DNA of 64,000 nucleotides from Bifidobacterium breve (GTDB lineage: Bacteria; Actinomycetota; Actinomycetes; Nanopelagicales; Nanopelagicaceae). The stretch lies in assembly GCA_945860245.1 (NCBI GenBank), contig CAMAPO010000003.1, positions 41,863 through 105,862 on the forward strand, given 5' to 3'. The notes below the pieces were generated by a model. It searched no databases, was not told the origin of the DNA, and was given only the letters and a program-made list of their open reading frames with translations. Positions within the stretch are counted from its first letter, which is position 1. Every line of letters starts with the position of its first letter. Of the stretch, positions 38,040-48,326 are shown piece by piece. Both the position numbers and the translations under genes were made by a program.

Positions 38040-39379
38040 TTTTCTCCTCGTATCAAAAATTTTCCTTGAGGTGAATTTATCATTGCCCCATCTTTATAAA
38101 TGAGTTCACCACCCAGCCAGGTTTGTTTTACTTTCCCCTTTAAAAACTTACCTTGGTATGGCGTAAATTGGTTTTTATGAAATAACTCTGTCGGTTCTAC
38201 TCTAAATTCGTTTTCAGTATCAAATTCTGCGAAATCAGCATCCATTCCAACAGCAATCGCACCTTTATGTGCAAGACCTGCGAGCTGGGCTGGTTTTTCA
38301 GCCATCCATTTTGTGACCTGCCAGAGCGTTATTCCGCGCGCAAGGGCTTGAGTCCAAATAATAGAAAGTCCTAACTGTAATGAAGATATTCCACCCCAAG
38401 CCTGCTGGAAATCTCCAACATCAAATATCTTCAAATCCTCTGTGCAAGGCGAGTGATCAGAAACTATCTGATCGATTATTCCCGCTTCCAGCCCCTGCCA
38501 TAGCTCATCTTGATTACGTTGTTCTCTTATCGGGGGACAGCATTTGTAATGTGTTGCTCCATCCACGATTTCTTCAGAAGTAAGTGCCAGGTAATGTGGG
38601 CAAGTCTCCGCTGTGATTTTTACACCATCAGCTTTTGCAGATCTGATTAAGGAAAGTGAATCTCCGCTAGATAAATGCAGCACGTGTACCTTCGCCTGAT
38701 TACGTCGGGCTTCTTCGATCAATTGGGCGATCGCAACATTTTCAGCGCCTTTTGGTCGGGAAGCTAAGAACTCGGCATACGAGCGTGAAGATGGTTTTGC
38801 AGATCGCTCAATCGCAATTGAATCTTCAGCGTGCACGATCATTAGCGCATTATTTCTGGCAAGGACCTCAAGTGCTGCAGATAAATCATCAAGTGAAGAT
38901 GCGGGGAATTCATCCACACCAGAATGCAGCAGGAAGCATTTAAAACCAAAGACTCCTTCTTTCAGAAGCGGTTCCAGATCTTTGACATTGCCTGGGATTG
39001 ATCCACCCCAGAACCCAACGTCAATAGAACATTTGCCTTTCGCAGCTGCCTTTTTAATTGCCAGCGCCTCCACATTTACTGTGGGAGGAATGCTATTTAG
39101 CGGCATATCTATAACTGTTGTGATTCCTCCAGCCGCCGCTGCCTTGGTGGCAGATTCAAAACCTTCCCACTCTGTTCGTCCAGGTTCATTGATATGTACA
39201 TGTGAATCAACCAGGCCGGGAATCAATGCGCCAGTAATGGTCACATCCTGCGCTGCTTTTACAACATCGCTAAAGCCAGCAATTTTTAAAATCTTTCCAT
39301 CTTTTACACATACCGCTGCTGGTCTGCCACCAATATCTGTGATGACTTGTTGTGATCGAATAACTAGATCGAACTCCAT
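38036..39379 (-). CDS. allB: Allantoinase
   Basis: GLVDSHVHINEPGRTEWEGFESATKAAAAGGITTVIDMPLNSIPP. Confidence 0.95.
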   Translation of the reverse strand: MEFDLVIRSQQVITDIGGRPAAVCVKDGKILKIAGFSDVVKAAQDVTITGALIPGLVDSHVHINEPGRTEWEGFESATKAAAAGGITTVIDMPLNSIPPTVNVEALAIKKAAAKGKCSIDVGFWGGSIPGNVKDLEPLLKEGVFGFKCFLLHSGVDEFPASSLDDLSAALEVLARNNALMIVHAEDSIAIERSAKPSSRSYAEFLASRPKGAENVAIAQLIEEARRNQAKVHVLHLSSGDSLSLIRSAKADGVKITAETCPHYLALTSEEIVDGATHYKCCPPIREQRNQDELWQGLEAGIIDQIVSDHSPCTEDLKIFDVGDFQQAWGGISSLQLGLSIIWTQALARGITLWQVTKWMAEKPAQLAGLAHKGAIAVGMDADFAEFDTENEFRVEPTELFHKNQFTPYQGKFLKGKVKQTWLGGELIYKDGAMINSPQGKFLIRGEN

Positions 39380-40962
39380 TAATCAATCATCTCAAGAGCG
39401 GGCAACGTTAGGAAGTCTGCGTAGTCATTATCTAGGCTGACGCGCTCAAAAAGTTCTCCCGCTTGGGCTATTTTCGCCCTATCCCAACCACGAGCAATCA
39501 ACAGTTCTGACTCCTCTGCCAAGATTTTGCGAACTAAATCAACGCTTGCCTCGTTTGAGGTATCAGAATAAATAACCTTATTTTTAACTTGTTGCCAGAT
39601 CTGCGAGCGAGATATTTCTACAGTTGCCGCATCTTCCATCAAATTATGAATTGCGACCGCTCCGTTACCCGCTAGCCATGCCGCCAAATACTGAAGTGAT
39701 ACATCGATATTTAGCCGCAGACCTTCTTGAGTTATCGCCCCAGGAGTTTTAGACACCGCCAGCAAATCACTTGCTTGTACCTTCACTTCTGGACGCATTT
39801 TATCTAGTTGATTTGGTTTATCGCCGAGAGCACCATCAAAGACTTCTTTACACACGGCGACTAAATCTGGGTGTGCAACCCAAGATCCATCGAAGCCATC
39901 TCCTGCTTCACGGATTTTATCGGCGCGAACTTTATCAAAGGCAATCTTATTTATATTTTCATCTTTCCGGCTTGGCACAAATGCGGCCATACCTCCAATT
40001 GCAAAGGCGCCACGCTTATGGCAAGTTTGAACGAGCAAATCTGTGTAAGCCCGCATCATTGGCGCAGTCATAGCAACTTGACCACGATCGGGAATAAGAA
40101 ACTGCGCACCTCGATCTCTGAAGACCTTAATCATTGAGAATAAGTAATCCCATCGGCCAGCATTAAGCCCGCACATATGATCTTTTAACTCATATAAAAT
40201 CTCTTCCATTTCAAATGCGGCAGGGATTGTTTCGATCAAGAGGGTTGCGCGCACAGTGCCCTGAGGGATACCTAGATAACGTTGCGCCTCAACAAAGATT
40301 TCATTCCAAAGGCGCGCCTCGAGATGGCCTTCAGTCTTAGCTAAATAAAAATACGGTCCAGAGCCTCGTGCAATAAGTTCTTTTGCATTATGGAAAAGGT
40401 GCATTCCGGCATCAAAGATTGCTCCAACAATCGGTTTTCCATCGATAGTCACATTGCGCTCGAGCAAATGCCAACCCCGTGGTCTCACAACAAGCGTTGC
40501 GATTGGACCTTCACTTAATTTGTAGGATTTTCCTTCAGGGGATGTGAAAGTTAAATTTCGACGGGCAACACCTTGCAGGGTGAGTTGGCCCTCAACGACA
40601 TTTGACCAATGCGGTGTGTTCGAATCTTCTAAATCTGCGAGCCAAACTTTCGCTCCAGAGTTCAGGGCATTAATTGCCATCTTCGGATCTGTTGGGCCAG
40701 TGATCTCTACTCGTCGATCACGTAAGTCGGCAGGAGCTGGGGCAACTTGCCATTCTGATTCTCTAATAGCCCGTGTGCTGGGCAAGAAATCTAAAGTGCC
40801 ACCATTAGCAATCATTTGACGTTGTTCTTTTCTTGCCGCCAATCGTTGATCACGTTTTGCGTGGAAGAGTTGATCTAGATGAACAACAAAATCAATGGCT
40901 TCCTTCGTTAATACCTTTTCACTTCCAACTATCGCTGAAGGCGCGACACGGATCTCAGGCAT
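39379..40962 (-). CDS. aceB: Malate synthase A
   Basis: VWLADLEDSNTPHWSNVVEGQ; VRATLLIETIPAAFEMEEILYEL; GLNAGRWDYLFS. Confidence 0.95.
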   Translation of the reverse strand: MPEIRVAPSAIVGSEKVLTKEAIDFVVHLDQLFHAKRDQRLAARKEQRQMIANGGTLDFLPSTRAIRESEWQVAPAPADLRDRRVEITGPTDPKMAINALNSGAKVWLADLEDSNTPHWSNVVEGQLTLQGVARRNLTFTSPEGKSYKLSEGPIATLVVRPRGWHLLERNVTIDGKPIVGAIFDAGMHLFHNAKELIARGSGPYFYLAKTEGHLEARLWNEIFVEAQRYLGIPQGTVRATLLIETIPAAFEMEEILYELKDHMCGLNAGRWDYLFSMIKVFRDRGAQFLIPDRGQVAMTAPMMRAYTDLLVQTCHKRGAFAIGGMAAFVPSRKDENINKIAFDKVRADKIREAGDGFDGSWVAHPDLVAVCKEVFDGALGDKPNQLDKMRPEVKVQASDLLAVSKTPGAITQEGLRLNIDVSLQYLAAWLAGNGAVAIHNLMEDAATVEISRSQIWQQVKNKVIYSDTSNEASVDLVRKILAEESELLIARGWDRAKIAQAGELFERVSLDNDYADFLTLPALEMID

Positions 40963-40973
40963 TCATTTACCCC

Positions 40974-42365
40974 TTATTTTCTTTTGGTTGCAATTGCAAA
41001 AACTGCTTCAGATACCGCCGGTGAAACAGCAGGATCAAAAACGCTAGGGACGATGTAACTTTCATTTAGCTGTTCGGCGCTAACGCACTCAGATATTGCC
41101 CGAGCCGCAGCCGCCAGCATTTCATCGGTAATTTTTGAGACTCCAGCATCGAGCAGCCCTCGGAAAAGTCCAGGGAAGGCAAGTACGTTATTGATTTGAT
41201 TTGGATAGTCACTTCTGCCGGTTGCAACAATGCGGGCATGCTTATGGGCGAGGGCGGGATCAATCTCTGGATCTGGGTTCGACATAGCAAAGACAATTGA
41301 GTCACTTGCCATCGATGCAACATCTGCTTCCGTGATGATATTTGGTGCGCTAACTCCAATAAACACATCAGCACCCTTCATCGCCTCAGAGACTGAATAG
41401 CGCTTATTTTCATGGTTTGTGTTTTCGATTAACCAGGCGCGCATAGGGTTTTCTGAGAGTGATTCTTTATGCAAAATCCCTTTTGAATCAAAGGCAACTG
41501 CGTTCTTTAGGCCAGATAGGAATAGCAGTTTGAGAATCGCTGTTCCAGCTGCTCCAGCACCTACCAATACGACTCGGATTTCTCCCATATCCTTTTTAAC
41601 AATGCGCAGCGCATTCAATAGCGCAGCCAGAACCACAATGGCGGTGCCGTGCTGATCATCGTGGAAGACGGGAATATCAAGGAGTTCTTTCAGCCGTGCT
41701 TCGATTTCAAAGCAACGGGGCGCGGAAATATCTTCCAAGTTGATTCCACCAAAACCAGGAGCAATAAGCTGCACAGTACGAATAATTTCTTCAGCATCCT
41801 GAGTATCTAAACAGATCGGCCAGGCATCTACATTTGCAAAGCGCTTAAATAAAACTGCTTTACCTTCCATTACCGGCATCGCCGCTTCTGGTCCAAGATT
41901 TCCAAGGCCCAAAATAGCTGAACCATCAGAGACTACCGCCACGGTATTTCGCTTAATTGTCAGACGTCGCGCATCGGATTTATCAGCAGCGATTGCTAAG
42001 CAAATGCGAGCAACACCTGGTGTGTAAGCACGCGATAGATCATCGCGAGTTTTCAGCGGAACTCGAGAAGCGACTTCAAGTTTGCCACCTAAGTGCATTA
42101 AAAATGTTCTGTCGCTAACTTTCTTTACAGTGAAGTTAGGTGATGCCGCAGTAATAGCCGCACTAATTTCATCTGCATGATCTGCATCTCGTGTATCGCA
42201 GGTGATATCTACAACGACGCGATCGTGATGAGATTCGACAACGTCTAAGGCGGTCAAAGTTCCGCCAGAACTGACGATTGCCGCGGTGATCAATGAGGTG
42301 GGGGAAGATTGTGTTTTCGCTTCCACTCGGATTGTGATCCCATATCCAGGGCTAGTTGTGCTCAC
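40974..42365 (-). CDS. Malic enzyme with N-terminal ACT-like domain
   Basis: N-terminal ACT-like region, then YTPGVARICLAIA, HDDQHGTAIVVLAALLNAL, VGAGAAGTAI. GTG start at 42365. Confidence 0.92.
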   Translation of the reverse strand: MSTTSPGYGITIRVEAKTQSSPTSLITAAIVSSGGTLTALDVVESHHDRVVVDITCDTRDADHADEISAAITAASPNFTVKKVSDRTFLMHLGGKLEVASRVPLKTRDDLSRAYTPGVARICLAIAADKSDARRLTIKRNTVAVVSDGSAILGLGNLGPEAAMPVMEGKAVLFKRFANVDAWPICLDTQDAEEIIRTVQLIAPGFGGINLEDISAPRCFEIEARLKELLDIPVFHDDQHGTAIVVLAALLNALRIVKKDMGEIRVVLVGAGAAGTAILKLLFLSGLKNAVAFDSKGILHKESLSENPMRAWLIENTNHENKRYSVSEAMKGADVFIGVSAPNIITEADVASMASDSIVFAMSNPDPEIDPALAHKHARIVATGRSDYPNQINNVLAFPGLFRGLLDAGVSKITDEMLAAAARAISECVSAEQLNESYIVPSVFDPAVSPAVSEAVFAIATKRK

Positions 42366-42382
42366 AGATCGCCTCTTTTCAT

Positions 42383-42422
42383 ATTTCACTATACGGAGTA
42401 TCATTCTCTTAGAATGAAATTT
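42383..42422. promoter_or_regulatory. Nested dyads in divergent malic enzyme / IclR intergenic region
   Basis: ATTTCACTATACGGAGTATCATTCTCTTAGAATGAAATT: ATAC-GGA-GTAT and CATTCT-CTT-AGAATG. Confidence 0.5.
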
Positions 42423-42456
42423 AGGATAACCTTATTTGGAAAGAAAGGCCACTCAT

Positions 42457-43209
42457 ATGCCAAGTAACGTTTCTAGTGTTCAGTCGGTGGATCGCGCCTT
42501 TTCAATCTTGGAAGAGATGGCCCGCAATGGGGGAGAGATCGGTTTAACAGAGTTAGCCACTGCGCTAGGCCTGCCGGTTCCGACAGTGCACCGTTCAATG
42601 CAAACGCTAGTTAATTTGGGATATGCAAAGCGAAATGGAACACGTAAGTACACACTCGGTGCCTCACTTCTCTATCTAGGTGAAGCGGCTTCAAAAGGCA
42701 TGGCTTCGTGGGCAAAGCCTTCATTATTGGCGCTCTCAAATGTATGTGGGGAAACTGTCAACTTAGCAACCCTTGAAGGCGATCGCATTGTCTACATCGG
42801 ACAATCTCCATCGAAGCACAATATGCGCATGTTCACTGAAGCAGGCAGGCGCGTGCTGCCTCACGCATGTGGCGTCGGTAAAGCCATCCTGGCTAGCATT
42901 TCTGAAGCTAAAGGAAAAGAGATTATTTCTCATACTGGAATGCCGAAGTACACCGAAACGACTCACACAACGTGGAAGTCGCTGCATAAGGATTTAGAAG
43001 GAATCAAATCTCGGGGATTCGCTATTGATGAAGGCGAGCAAGAAGTAGGGGTGAGATGTATTTCAGCGGTACTAATTGGTGTGGCATCACCCACGGCGAT
43101 TTCAATTAGCGGTCCAGCTACAAGAGTCACGGATGCATTTATTAAAAAGTACTCACCCCTGCTGCTTGAATATGCCAGCGAATTAGCTAAAGAATTTGCT
43201 GTTAGCTAA
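42457..43209 (+). CDS. IclR family transcriptional regulator
   Basis: SVDRAFSILEEMA ... LTELATALGLPVPTVHRSMQTLVNLGYAKRN HTH; C-terminal IclR domain. Confidence 0.93.
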   Translation: MPSNVSSVQSVDRAFSILEEMARNGGEIGLTELATALGLPVPTVHRSMQTLVNLGYAKRNGTRKYTLGASLLYLGEAASKGMASWAKPSLLALSNVCGETVNLATLEGDRIVYIGQSPSKHNMRMFTEAGRRVLPHACGVGKAILASISEAKGKEIISHTGMPKYTETTHTTWKSLHKDLEGIKSRGFAIDEGEQEVGVRCISAVLIGVASPTAISISGPATRVTDAFIKKYSPLLLEYASELAKEFAVS

Positions 43210-43455
43210 GCAATCTTTGAAAAGGTAAGAAAGCGCGCTTAAGTTTCGCAAGGCGAAATATGAGCCAAAATCAATACTTTTCTACCTATGAGTAATTTAA
43301 ATAAGGCTCAGAATTCACCCAGAATGTACTTGAACTCTGCTATCCCCAGGTTTACCGTTTGGGTAGAAGAAACTCCGTGAGAGGTCTTCGCGAAGAGTTC
43401 AATGACGAACTTATGTTTCGATTTGATCTCGACGCCAAATTGGGATGGGAGAAAC

Positions 43456-44901
43456 ATGGCATATCAAGTGTCGCCACGTCTTCACAATGAAGACCTGGCA
43501 CCTGCAAAAGAACGCAACTGGGGATCATTTAGCATATTCAATGTTTGGACTTCAGATGTTCACAGCCTTTACGGTTATTTCCTCGCAGCAAGTCTTTTCT
43601 TAGTTGCAGGCGGTGGACTTAAGTTCTTATTTGCAATTGCTCTTGGTTCAACTGCAGTTTATTTCTTGATGACATTGGTGGGAAATGCTGGTGTTAAAAC
43701 CGGCGTGCCTTATCCAGTGCTTGCGCGTGCATCTTTTGGTGTATTCGGCGCAAATATTCCGGCGCTTGTTCGCGCCATTGTTGCAACATTTTGGTACGGC
43801 GCACAGACAAGTGCTGCAGCCGGCGCAATAGTTGCATTCCTCGTTCGCTATGACGGCATGAAGTCATTTAATGAAAGCGGAACATGGCTAGATCACACAC
43901 CACTCGAGGTGGTTTGTTATCTAGGCGTTTGGGCAGCTCAACTCTTGATTATCAGCAAGGGTATGGAAACAGTTCGCCGCTTTATGGACTTTGCCGGACC
44001 TGCTGTATGGGCAATGATGTTGCTACTCGCCGTTGGTCTATCGATTAAAGCCGGAACCATTTCATTCAATGTTGACATGGATCCACAAGCTTTGGCTGAT
44101 CTTGCAAAGGGCCAGACTGGCTTTGCAGTAACTCCAGGCAGTTTGGCTGCGATATTTGCAGTTGCTGCTACGTGGGTAACTTACTTTGCCGCCCTTTATC
44201 TAAACTTCTGCGATTTCTCCCGCTTTAGTCCAAGTAAAGAGTCGCTTAAGAAGGGCAACCTTTGGGGCCTTCCAGTAAACCTAATTCTCTTCTCAGTTGT
44301 TGCAGCTCTAACAACTGCCTCTGCTTATAAGGTCTATGGTGAAATTCTCCTAGAGCCAGGTGCAATCGCCGCTAAGTTTGACTCTGTCTTCTTAGCTCTG
44401 CTTGCAATGTTGACCTTCGCAGTTGCAACACTTGGAATTAACGTCGTAGCAAACTTTGTTTCACCTGCTTACGACTTCGCCAACGTTGCTCCAAACAAGA
44501 TTGACTTCAAGAAGGGTGGCTACATTGCTGCAGGTATTGCACTTGTACTGTACCCACTTCACCCTTGGGACAATGCACCTGCATTCGTAAATGCAATCGG
44601 CTCAACTATGGGACCACTATTTGGAATCATCATGGTTGATTACTACTTGCTTCGTAAGGCGCAGGTAGATGTCGATGCACTTTACACAGAAGACAAAACT
44701 GGACCTTATTACTTCCAGTCCGGATTCAATATGAAGGCAATTGCTGCCGCACTTATTGGATCAGTCTTCTCTAGCTTCCTCCCAATCTGGGGACCTGTCT
44801 CATATGACAAGTTCGCTCCATATGGTTGGTTCTTGGGTGTTCTAGTAGCAGGCATTGTCTACTGGGGAGTCAACGGCGGGAAAACTCCACACAAGAAGTA
44901 A
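43456..44901 (+). CDS. NCS1 family nucleobase/allantoin-type permease
   Basis: ERNWGSFSIFNVWTSDVHSLYGYF; about 12 TM; FNVVANFVSPAYD-like segment. Confidence 0.9.
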   Translation: MAYQVSPRLHNEDLAPAKERNWGSFSIFNVWTSDVHSLYGYFLAASLFLVAGGGLKFLFAIALGSTAVYFLMTLVGNAGVKTGVPYPVLARASFGVFGANIPALVRAIVATFWYGAQTSAAAGAIVAFLVRYDGMKSFNESGTWLDHTPLEVVCYLGVWAAQLLIISKGMETVRRFMDFAGPAVWAMMLLLAVGLSIKAGTISFNVDMDPQALADLAKGQTGFAVTPGSLAAIFAVAATWVTYFAALYLNFCDFSRFSPSKESLKKGNLWGLPVNLILFSVVAALTTASAYKVYGEILLEPGAIAAKFDSVFLALLAMLTFAVATLGINVVANFVSPAYDFANVAPNKIDFKKGGYIAAGIALVLYPLHPWDNAPAFVNAIGSTMGPLFGIIMVDYYLLRKAQVDVDALYTEDKTGPYYFQSGFNMKAIAAALIGSVFSSFLPIWGPVSYDKFAPYGWFLGVLVAGIVYWGVNGGKTPHKK

Positions 44902-44909
44902 ATAAATAA

Positions 44910-44955
44910 AGAAACTGACCCGGGATCACCAAGATCTCGGGTCAGTTTCTTTTTT
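44910..44955 (+). terminator. Rho-independent terminator
   Basis: gaaactgacccgggatc...gatctcgggtcagtttctttttt. Confidence 0.92.
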
Positions 44956-44958
44956 AGC

Positions 44959-44980
44959 CCAACGACAATGTTGGTTTTTT
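44959..44980 (+). terminator. Second tandem terminator-like hairpin
   Basis: ccaac-gacaat-gttggtttttt directly after the first terminator. Confidence 0.55.
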
Positions 44981-45072
44981 GGCAAAGCCCCAAGGTTCTA
45001 AAGTGCCGAAACCTTCACCCAATTGATCCTCAACCCTCCTAGAGAAACCCCTAGAAAAACTCTTCAAAACTA

Positions 45073-45101
45073 TTGACAGTTAGGCTTAAAAAGTAGATTC
45101 T
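45073..45101 (+). promoter_or_regulatory. Sigma70-type promoter for third sugar ABC operon
   Basis: TTGACA (45073-45078), 17 nt, GATTCT (weak -10; TAGATT overlaps). Confidence 0.45.
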
Positions 45102-45108
45102 TTTGCTA

Positions 45109-45124
45109 CTGGAAACCTTTCCAG
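45109..45124 (+). promoter_or_regulatory. Operator-like dyad CTGGAAACCTTTCCAG
   Basis: Perfect 7-bp arms, exact reverse complement of the 14037 site, same position relative to the promoter. Confidence 0.65.
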
Positions 45125-45170
45125 ATAAGAGCCAATATCACTGCGGCTCAAAGGCCTAAGAAGGGTTCTT

Positions 45171-46505
45171 ATGAAAATTACAGGCAAAGTTATCGCCGCT
45201 GGCTCAGCAGTCGCGGTGCTCTTATCTACATTTACCTTGATTGGTGCATCAGCATCTGTTGATCCCAAGAAAGCATTTCCTACTAAACCAGTAACACTGA
45301 CTATGTGGTGGTGGGGCGAACAGGAAGCTCCTGGTGCGCAAGCTTGGGTCGATGCGACAGTAGCGGCATACAAGAAGAAGCGTCCTAATGTAACTATTAA
45401 AACTGTATTACAAACAACAGATGGCCTAGTGCCTGGATTTGCAGCAGCAGCTGCAGCCAAGAGCGGTCCAGACTTGCAGTACTTCTGGGGTGGAATTTAT
45501 AGCCAGCAACCTGGATGGGACGGCCAAATAGCGCCAGTCTCAGATCACATTCCTGCTGCTGAGTTAAAGCATTACATCAATGCAACAACCGAGCTTTCAT
45601 TCCAGGGGAAAATTTGGACAGCGCCTTGGTATGTAAATCCATCATTCCCAGTACTTGCACGAACAGATATTTTAAGCAAGTACAACTTGAAGGTACCAAC
45701 AACCTGGAAAGATCTACTCAAAGTTTGTGATGTCCTAAGCAAAGAAGGTGTCCCAACCTTGGCTGGTGGCGTTAAGGATGGTTGGTTCGGTGGTTGGTTG
45801 TATTCAATTATCGGCGGACAATCTGTCACAAATAAAGATGTAGTTGCTGCAGTAGTTGGTAAGCAAAAATTTACTGATGCAAAGCATGCTGATTGGTGGA
45901 CTCGCCTACAGGAGACAAAAGAGCGTAAGTGTTGGAACTCTGACATTAACTCTCTTGAGCTCTACCAAGCACAACAATTGTGGAAGGACGGAAAGGCAGC
46001 AATGACTGTCGTCGCCGGTCCTGATGCTCCAAACTTCGCTAACGCAGTTGGTGCCTCAAAGGTTGTTGTTATGGCTATGCCAAAGTGGAGTACTGGAAAG
46101 TTTGCCGGCAAGATGGGCAGTACTTCACAGACCATCGGCATTACACAGTGGAGCAAGAATAAGGATGTCGCAGCTGACTTCATTATGTTCGGCCACGAAA
46201 AAGCACAACTCAACAGCTGGTACAAGCTGACAGGTTCTATGCCAGCTGATGATCGCTTTGACTTAAATTCAGTTAAGGATCCAGTCAAGAAGGCCTTATT
46301 CAAGAGCGCACTTCCTGGCGCTCCGTACCTAGAGAACTTCATTCCTGCTCAGCTAGATGCTGATGCAGTATTTGCAAATGTGCAGTTAGTGCTCGCTGGT
46401 ACAAAGACCGGAAAGGCAGCAGCTGCAGATATGCAAGCTGTAATGGAGAGATTGCGCAAGACTGATAGAAATCTTGTGAAGAACTTCACCGCTTGGAATA
46501 AATGA
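45171..46505 (+). CDS. CUT1-type sugar ABC substrate-binding protein
   Basis: Signal peptide; VTLTMWWWGEQEAPGAQAWVDATVAAYKKKRPNVTIKTV. Confidence 0.92.
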   Translation: MKITGKVIAAGSAVAVLLSTFTLIGASASVDPKKAFPTKPVTLTMWWWGEQEAPGAQAWVDATVAAYKKKRPNVTIKTVLQTTDGLVPGFAAAAAAKSGPDLQYFWGGIYSQQPGWDGQIAPVSDHIPAAELKHYINATTELSFQGKIWTAPWYVNPSFPVLARTDILSKYNLKVPTTWKDLLKVCDVLSKEGVPTLAGGVKDGWFGGWLYSIIGGQSVTNKDVVAAVVGKQKFTDAKHADWWTRLQETKERKCWNSDINSLELYQAQQLWKDGKAAMTVVAGPDAPNFANAVGASKVVVMAMPKWSTGKFAGKMGSTSQTIGITQWSKNKDVAADFIMFGHEKAQLNSWYKLTGSMPADDRFDLNSVKDPVKKALFKSALPGAPYLENFIPAQLDADAVFANVQLVLAGTKTGKAAAADMQAVMERLRKTDRNLVKNFTAWNK

Positions 46506-47434
46506 TCAAAACCGCACCATCGGAGTACCGTTTCACCGCCCCTAGAAAGTTAGGGGCGGTGTTCGGCCGTATACGCCCGTCAGGACCATTCTTATGGATT
46601 CTTCCTGCAGGTTTATGTGTTCTATTCATTTTTGGTTACTCAGTCGTTGATTTAGTACAGCAATCCTTCAAGTATCAAGGGGATTGGGTTGGCTTCGAGA
46701 ATTTTTTACTGGTCTTAACTGATCCGCTTTTTAGAACCGCAATCACCCATAACTTTCTACTTTTATTTACAGTTCCGATACTTACCGTAATGAGCTTTAC
46801 TTGCGCTGTCTTACTTTTTGAAACCCGCAAAGGAATGAAGTTCTATCGATCTGCAGTTTTCCTTCCATACATTCTGCCGATTCCCGTGATCGGCGTTGTC
46901 TTTGGACAACTCTTGCAGTTAAACGGCGCTCTTAACTCTGCACTTAGAGCAATGGGATTTGAGAGCCTGGCTTTAGATTGGCTGGGGGACCCAAAGCAAG
47001 CGCTGTGGACGATGAGTGGAATTATTATTTGGAAAGAAGTTGGCTTCGGGACCATCTTAATTTTGGCACGGTTGATTTCCATCCCGCTCGAGACTTTGGA
47101 AGCGGCACGAATAGATGGGGCTGGATTCTTCCGATTACATTGGCAAGTAACGTTGCCACAGCTGCGGGCCGTCATACTCTTTTACATTATCAACGAATCC
47201 ATCGTCATGGTCTCTTGGGTCTTTAACTATGTATATGTGATGACTAATGGCCAGGGCGGCCCAGGAAATGCAACGGTTGTTTCTGAGCTTTATATATATC
47301 GCAGCGCTTTTCAAAATAATGCACCAGAGTTAGCGGCAACTGCCGCTTTACTTCTACTTTTAGCAACCTTAGTTTTTATTATTGGTTTCTTTAGAATTCA
47401 AAGAAATATGAGTAAAGGCGTCTTTGATGACTAA
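46502..47434 (+). CDS. CUT1-type sugar ABC permease
   Basis: EAARIDGAGFFRLHWQVTLPQLRAVI EAA motif. Confidence 0.92.
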   Translation: MIKTAPSEYRFTAPRKLGAVFGRIRPSGPFLWILPAGLCVLFIFGYSVVDLVQQSFKYQGDWVGFENFLLVLTDPLFRTAITHNFLLLFTVPILTVMSFTCAVLLFETRKGMKFYRSAVFLPYILPIPVIGVVFGQLLQLNGALNSALRAMGFESLALDWLGDPKQALWTMSGIIIWKEVGFGTILILARLISIPLETLEAARIDGAGFFRLHWQVTLPQLRAVILFYIINESIVMVSWVFNYVYVMTNGQGGPGNATVVSELYIYRSAFQNNAPELAATAALLLLLATLVFIIGFFRIQRNMSKGVFDD

Positions 47435-48269
47435 GAAACATACGCAAATCGAAAGAGCGGGGATTAATTCCCGACAATTAATCCTTATTTTAATTACTGC
47501 TATGGCTCTAGTGCCTGGTTACTTAATGGTGACTGGTTCCTTAAAAACCCAAGAAGAGTTCTTGAATTCACCGTGGTCAATTCCGATGAATCCGAATTTT
47601 CAGGGTTATGCCGCAGCGTGGAATGATCAATTTCCAACCTGGTTTAAAAATACCTTGTTTGTCACTTTGTCGGCTGTGCTTCTGACAATCGCATTGGCTG
47701 CAACAGCGGCATGGGGATTTGCTAACTGGAAATGGCGAGGCCGCGATACTTTTCTGGGAGTCCTTATCTCCTTGATGGTTGTCCCACCCGTTGTTTTGCT
47801 AATCCCACTTTTCACATTGGGCGCAAAAATTGGATGGATCTCAACTTTTCGAATGTTGATCTTGGTCTATGTAGGGCTGATGCTGCCTTTTTCTATCTAT
47901 CTTCTAACTAACTTTTTTAGAGCTATTCCTGTAAGTCTCATTGAAGCGGCAAAGATCGATGGAGCATCTGATTTGCGAACATTTAGGTCTGTGGTTCTTC
48001 CGCTTTCTGGCCCACCATTAATCACGCTGACAATTGTTAATTTACTTTGGGTATGGAATGAACTCTTATTGGCTTTAGTATTTTTACAAAGTGATGAGAA
48101 GAAGAGCCTAATGGTCGGCATCACCGGATTCCAAAGCCGCTATTCATTATCGATTCCAACCATTATGGCTGGCATGACGATCGCAACTCTGCCACTCTTT
48201 ATTATCTATATTTTTGGTCAGCGCCACTTTATAACTGGCCTAACTGCCGGTGCGACCAAAGGGGAGTGA
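47424..48269 (+). CDS. CUT1-type sugar ABC permease
   Basis: EAAKIDGASDLRTFRSVVLPLSGPPLITL EAA motif. Confidence 0.92.
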   Translation: MMTKKHTQIERAGINSRQLILILITAMALVPGYLMVTGSLKTQEEFLNSPWSIPMNPNFQGYAAAWNDQFPTWFKNTLFVTLSAVLLTIALAATAAWGFANWKWRGRDTFLGVLISLMVVPPVVLLIPLFTLGAKIGWISTFRMLILVYVGLMLPFSIYLLTNFFRAIPVSLIEAAKIDGASDLRTFRSVVLPLSGPPLITLTIVNLLWVWNELLLALVFLQSDEKKSLMVGITGFQSRYSLSIPTIMAGMTIATLPLFIIYIFGQRHFITGLTAGATKGE

Positions 48270-48326
48270 GTATTTTGCAAAAAGAAGCGGTTCACAATCA
48301 CCCTATCTACAAGAAGAGGAAATGAA

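Noticed and set aside
43276-43455. Possible riboswitch in the leader of the NCS1 permease
   Set aside because: Local hairpin (cttcgcgaag) present but no conserved riboswitch core recognised.
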